This document shows, piece by piece, positions 44,874-64,000 of a stretch of DNA of 64,000 nt. Made by a program: the position numbers and the translations under genes. The notes under the pieces were generated by a model. It was given only the letters and a program-made list of their open reading frames with translations, did not search any database and had not been told where the DNA came from. The first letter of the stretch is position 1; every line of letters begins with the position of its first letter. The stretch is from assembly GCA_964017185.1 (NCBI GenBank), contig OZ024874.1:38788721-38852720 (forward strand). Direction: 5' to 3'. The DNA is from Rugalucina vietnamica (lineage: Eukaryota; Mollusca; Bivalvia; Lucinida; Lucinidae).

Positions 44874-44943
44874 CGCGGCGAGATTCGAACCTGTAAGAGT
44901 CTGATTAGAAGACCGATGCTTAACACACTGAGCTAATGGGGCC
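44874..44943 (-). pseudogene. tRNA-Arg(TCT)-like relic
   Basis: On minus it opens GGCCCCATTAGCTCAGTGTG, has the anticodon-loop-like CTTCTAA (TCT) and a GGTTCGAATCT B box. The T stem and anticodon stem are mismatched and the acceptor stem does not close, so it is most likely a pseudogene or SINE-derived piece. A 30-bp poly(A) tract (poly(T) on this strand) follows downstream. Confidence 0.45.
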
Positions 44944-44945
44944 GA

Positions 44946-46749
44946 CAGACTTTAACGGCATTACTCATGTTACTATTAATATTTATGGTCTATAAATAAT
45001 AATCTAAAAATAGTTGCCATTATCGGCTGGTTTCCCGTTATCAGGTTTATGTTATATGTAAATATATTCGGAATAGGAACCAGTGTCATGCTTAATTGAT
45101 ACCGGATCATTTTCCCGCCCTTGATTACTAGAAAGAAAAAGAGAATCAGGCTATCTCGGCTTCATTCGTTCCTTCGAGGTTATCATAAAAAAACTATTGA
45201 AGTGACCACGGTAGTGTAGCGCTAAATACAAACCGCGATGAACTATTATTATTATGAAGAACAGACAGGCACTACAGGCATAATCAATGATAGACATCAT
45301 GTCTTAAGCATGTCGTTTATAGATTAGAAACCGAAATAACAATTTGTATCGAAATAAATGGGGACGAATATGTTTAAGGCTTGCAAAGACCGCAGACTGA
45401 TGACCGCCGACCGAATCACTACCCATGGCCTCTAAGCATTCTATTTAATTTGAAACGTTAGTAACTTTCAACTTTTTAAGTGTCCCAGTTGACAAAACAA
45501 TCGATATACTTTTTGTATGTCTACAGCTTTACATCCTAAAATAATCATATTAAGGAATAAACAATCTTTTAAAACCGGACTTCTTTTTTCTCGGATGGAT
45601 ATCTATATGGGCCTTTTCCATTACAGTAATAGCTTTAGAATAATACATTGAAGGGTTGAGGCTATAAAAAGGACACCGATGTTGCATTTTGACCTGCATT
45701 GAGTGACACAATCATAATCTGTGTTTAATGTTCTTAGACTGCTATGGGCTTCTCGTATACTGTTAACCGCTTTTATTTATTTGGTAGGTAGGTATTATCA
45801 GATAAAGCGGCGTACAGTTCGGTTTTGACCTGAGTTGGATTAAAGAACGGGGACATGACTGACAACAGCATGTGCAAGGTAAATCAGGTTTCATCTGTAT
45901 CTAAAACAAATATCAACTGATCGTGCTAGCGAATGTAATGGATTACAACTATGATATCGAAATTGCGCAGCAAGCGTAATTTTTCACAAGCAATTTGAGA
46001 CTCGACTAACCTTTGATCCGTCTAATGTCAAAATTTGACTATACAGGAATTCGTTTCACAGTTCACTTCGCTCTCTAAATGCAGACAGTCATGTAAAAGT
46101 TGTCGGCACGTAGGTGTTCAATTTTGCAACCACATATAATGTTCTAGCCCTGAAGTTATATACTAGCTCAAAGGTTCCAACCAGCCACCAAGGTTTTTAT
46201 CGCCAGCACTATATGAATTCTTCTGCTTCAATACACAGTCATAATATTATATGCAAATGTTACGACAAAACAGTGTAGCAAAAATCAGAAATATGCACCG
46301 GGGACGCCTTGCCAAAAACACAAATACCATCAATTGAAAATAACAAGAATTTGCATTAGGTGGCTTTGTAATATTAAATTTTCACATTTTGTCCAGATCA
46401 GATCAGAAGATCAGAATAGTTTACTGGTGAAACGTCAAACTGACAATATCACTCCAAGTTTTAAGCCTGGGAAATCCAATTTTTACATGAACATGTAGGA
46501 CAACAATGCGATTTTTAAAAAAGATGCATCTCGCAAAATAATGAAAGTATCTTATTTCAAAGTTGGAAGTCCCTATATTCCGTGGGACACACTGCATTCT
46601 ATGAGTAAAACTTTCACTACTCTGGATCGAGTTCAGATTATTTTCGGTTTTGTAGAAAATCGATAAAATGTATGTTGCCGCTTAGAACTTTTGGCTAGAA
46701 TATATCATACAATATGTACTTTTCTGATGCAAAGTCTTAAATGAATCTA
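44946..46749. other. Intergenic; nothing recognised
   Basis: About 1.8 kb without recognisable exons, repeats shared within the window, or RNA genes. Confidence 0.4.
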
Positions 46750-47165
46750 TAGAACTGTTCAAAATGCGATTCATAGATCCATGAACAACATCGTATCACG
46801 CGACGTCACATGATCAAACTTGACGTCATAATAAATCATTACTCTCACCAATGTGATTGGCCATTGTAAACATCATAGCGCCATCGATGCCGTTCTGCTG
46901 TTTGAACACACTCTGTGTTTGCTCGTAAATGTGATCGCCTTGATACTTTTTCAACAAGCGATAGAAAGAAATGAATGTAAATACATATATTAACAATGAG
47001 TAATGTTTCTGATATTCATTTAGCTATGAACCACAGTGAGTCGCTAGTAAAGCTTACACGCACCCCGAAACACGAACCACTTCGGGGTTCATTCACTTTG
47101 AACGTAACCCACTGTGGTTCATAACTCCATGACCATCAGCAAAATCATATTCATTTCTTAAATGA
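46750..47165 (-). mobile_element. MITE family G (second copy)
   Basis: Inverted relative of 34193-34690, with a hairpin built on AGCTATGAACCACAGTGAGT facing AACCCACTGTGGTTCATAAC and ACCACTTCGGGGTTC words. It carries one TGACGTCA (near 46820). Confidence 0.55.
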
Positions 47166-47495
47166 ATGCATACCATAAAGTAAAAGAATTTCAACCACAC
47201 GAAAACATCCTCCATGGTTTGGGTCATACTAACATGGTGACATATACAAGATTTTATCTTGTATTTGGTTTCAATTTGAATGAGTTTATGAAATTGAACC
47301 GTGTAAATATACATATAAACCATGACAATGAAATGAAACCAAGCCATTTCTATAACGTTGTCCCGGCTTCAATAAATGCATGTCGGTTTGTGAGTAATCA
47401 AATACGATATTTAGTTTTTGTGTCTGGTTCACGGTTAATCCTAGTAGCGGTAGACGTCAAGTCGAGATAGTAATGAGTAGTTAAGAAAATGATTT

Positions 47496-47499
<4 letters not shown>

Positions 47500-47535
<36 letters not shown>

Positions 47536-47548
47536 CAGAGAGAGAGAT
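47500..47548 (+). repeat. Interrupted (GA)n microsatellite
   Basis: GA repeat with two small interruptions (AAAGAGAGAC). The long Ser-Leu frame on minus here is an artefact of it. Confidence 0.9.
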
Positions 47549-47599
47549 TGTATTTCTGGTGTTCATACGGACAATATTTTTCAAGTCAATTTGGTTTGT

Positions 47600-47700
47600 T
47601 TGTTTGAATTTGAGCTTTACTTCCCAGTGAACAGTTATGGTCATGTCGGGACGTTGCTGCCATTTTATCGGACTGCTATTTTCTTCAAATACTTGGGCAA
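47600..47700 (-). repeat. SINE-like family E fragment
   Basis: TTTGTTTGAATTTGAGCTTT..ACTTCCCAGTGAACAG and GGTCATGTCGGGACGTTG match the reversed family E tail. Confidence 0.5.
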
Positions 47701-47954
47701 TTTCAGGAAGTCAAAAAGAATATCATTCGAGTAAATAAGCAAAGCATTTATTTTTTATAAAATACAAAATAACAATCATACATTTGCTATAAATTTTAAG
47801 ACGTAGTTTATCATGACAGTGCGCTGCAGAGGTGATTCTATTAGATTCAACATCATTTATTTGATCAAAGTACAAAATCTCTAGCATGTCTATCTTTGTA
47901 CACATTTGTCATTAACACAACGTTTCGGAGCATTTTCAAGGATAATGCGAATTA

Positions 47955-48232
47955 CTAAAGATATCGTAAGTTCGCCTACTTACGACATACTTACGATGGT
48001 CTTAAGATGACCACCTTAAGATTTGCGCCCTTGCTATTCCAGTAACTCTAAGCTATCGTAACTTTCTGAAATTGTTACATTTGTAAGGTACGACGACGCT
48101 AAAGCTGGCTTGTTACGGTGCTGTTTAGTTGAGGTCTTTTTCAGTTATTCACCATAATCCTTAAGATATACTTAAGTTAGTCGTAAGTTGATCTTAAGCT
48201 TGAGATTACTTTGAGTTACCAACCCCTGATTT
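47955..48232 (-). repeat. Dispersed repeat, family I (second copy)
   Basis: Inverted relative of 28183-28482. Same CTTACGA and CTTAAG word composition and the shared CGCCCTTGCTATTCCAGTAA. Confidence 0.6.
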
Positions 48233-48977
48233 TGCCAATTTATCCTTGTTAACAATTTACCCTTGTCAGAAAATTAAAGCACGCCGACCGACGTCTGATT
48301 TTAATAATTGTACAGTGTTATATATCTAATATATCTCTACGATTGACGGACAACACTTTCTGTAGTTTAAGCTTAATAATGTTCGGGCTGCAACACATTA
48401 TTTCCGTTGAGCTTGGCAAACGTTAATGCACGGAAAAGAATGTTTTATCCTCCTATTTTTGGCGATCATACTTTTTCCATTCATTAAAACGTGCTACATT
48501 ATAATTTTTACATAATTATTCATTCATGCAATGGAATTAAATCGCAATGATCAGTGTAAGCGTTAAAATCGAACTCTTCAATCAAATGCAAAACGCACGA
48601 TATTTTGTTCAGGACTTTGGAATGAGTAGGCGTGAGTAAAGATGCAAAGTGTTTGAAGTAAAAAATCAATGATGGAAATGAAAATGACAAAATCACAGTT
48701 CTTGTATTAAGATCCATTTTTGTTCAATATCAGAACCTATTAGTATTGATAAATCTAGTATACAGCGGATGTAATGCTGCATTGTTAAGGATAAATATCA
48801 TTGGAATTTTGGATTTTATAACAAATAACAATCATACTTCTAAATCATGTCGGTGACGTTTTGATTTAAAAAATCTTTCTTATTTCATTACATAAGGGTA
48901 TCCCATTTTCTACACTAAATTGATGTATGAATATGATCTTTATTCATAGAATTCATACGTACATATGATTCTTACAC
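48233..48977. other. Intergenic; nothing recognised
   Basis: AT-rich spacer downstream of RPTP-2. A possible AATAAA for that gene lies on minus near 48938, some 530 nt past its stop. Confidence 0.35.
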
Positions 48978-49412
48978 ACCTCGTCTGTATAACCAATTGT
49001 AAAAACACGTGTTACATTGTGCAACCATTCACTGGACAAATAAGCGTGACATTTTTTTGCGCCATTTCGATATCATTTGTGACGTCAACTATCCCATCAA
49101 ACACCGTTAGACGGTGCAACGTCGTTTTAGCGCAAAACAAACATAATAAACATGTGTAAATACCCACATTACAGTCAAATATTATAATTTTTAGTCAAAT
49201 ATTTAGCGGGATATAACACTACAATGACGGAAAACTAAACGTTATCGACGGTTTCAGAGACTTTTAATCCGTTTAATTTGTGTAAGAATATGAATAACTC
49301 GCGCTACGCGCCCGTGATTTAATCTTCTTTACAACTGACCTCCAAACAGTGAATTATTACTCAACAATTCACTGCTAGAGCTGATCGTTTTCCGAAACAA
49401 TGTTTGCATTAC
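48978..49412. repeat. Family J repeat (partial)
   Basis: Shares ACACGTGTTACATTGTGCAA, ATAAGCGTGAC, CGACGGTTTCAG and ACAGTGAATTATTACTCAAC with the palindrome at 56775-57403. It ends 53 bp below the RPTP-2 stop codon, so it would lie in its 3' UTR. Confidence 0.6.
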
Positions 49413-49464
49413 ATACTATACATATTTCTATTATGCGTCGAGTAAAGTTCAGAGCACAAAACTG

Positions 49465-64000
<14,536 letters not shown>

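Overview
The window is animal nuclear DNA, very probably from a bivalve mollusc. It is AT-rich, its genes are broken into short exons with GT..AG introns, and it is crowded with palindromic MITEs, pearl-like hairpin-ended repeats with ACGG-type microsatellites, and ACATGTA-rich sequence of the kind common in clams, mussels and oysters. The species call is inference; nothing here names it. No bacterial gene, rRNA gene, CRISPR array, retrovirus or Polinton was seen. The real genes are almost invisible as long ORFs because their exons are 60 to 190 bases, so they were read exon by exon from splice sites, phases and protein motifs. Two paralogous receptor-type protein tyrosine phosphatase (RPTP) genes lie head to tail on the minus strand. 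RPTP-1 runs from about 41.3 kb (possible start exon) down to 15.8 kb. It encodes four sushi/CCP modules, one transmembrane segment, one PTP domain and a short tail with two alternative terminal exons. RPTP-2 enters from beyond the right edge and ends at 49.47 kb. The window holds its transmembrane exon, cytoplasmic linker, one PTP domain and a tail with two YENT motifs. Catalytic exon lengths and phases match between the genes (88, 91, 77, 135 and 136 nt), so they are a tandem duplication. The genes have diverged in informative ways. RPTP-2 has every catalytic residue I can check, and two adjacent 152-nt exons with identical phases that both encode the WPD loop through the catalytic Cys; reading frame requires that only one be used. 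RPTP-1 keeps the Cys and Arg of the PTP signature but has WPE for WPD, STG for SAG, Phe for the phosphotyrosine-loop Tyr and Lys for the Q-loop Gln, so it looks like a weak or dead phosphatase that could act as a receptor or decoy. Layout: 1-7.8 kb, repeats and no gene seen; 7.85-14.64 kb, a 57-bp minisatellite of about 119 units, open in one frame on each strand; 14.8-15.4 kb, MITEs; 15.77-41.3 kb, RPTP-1, whose introns hold an inverted pair of pearl-like elements (16.6-21.1 kb), several MITEs and a 3.1-kb inverted repeat (33.4-36.5 kb) rich in TGACGTCA; 41.3-49.4 kb, intergenic repeats and two tRNA-like relics; 49.46-64 kb, RPTP-2, with a pearl-like element and a 0.8-kb-arm inverted repeat in its introns.
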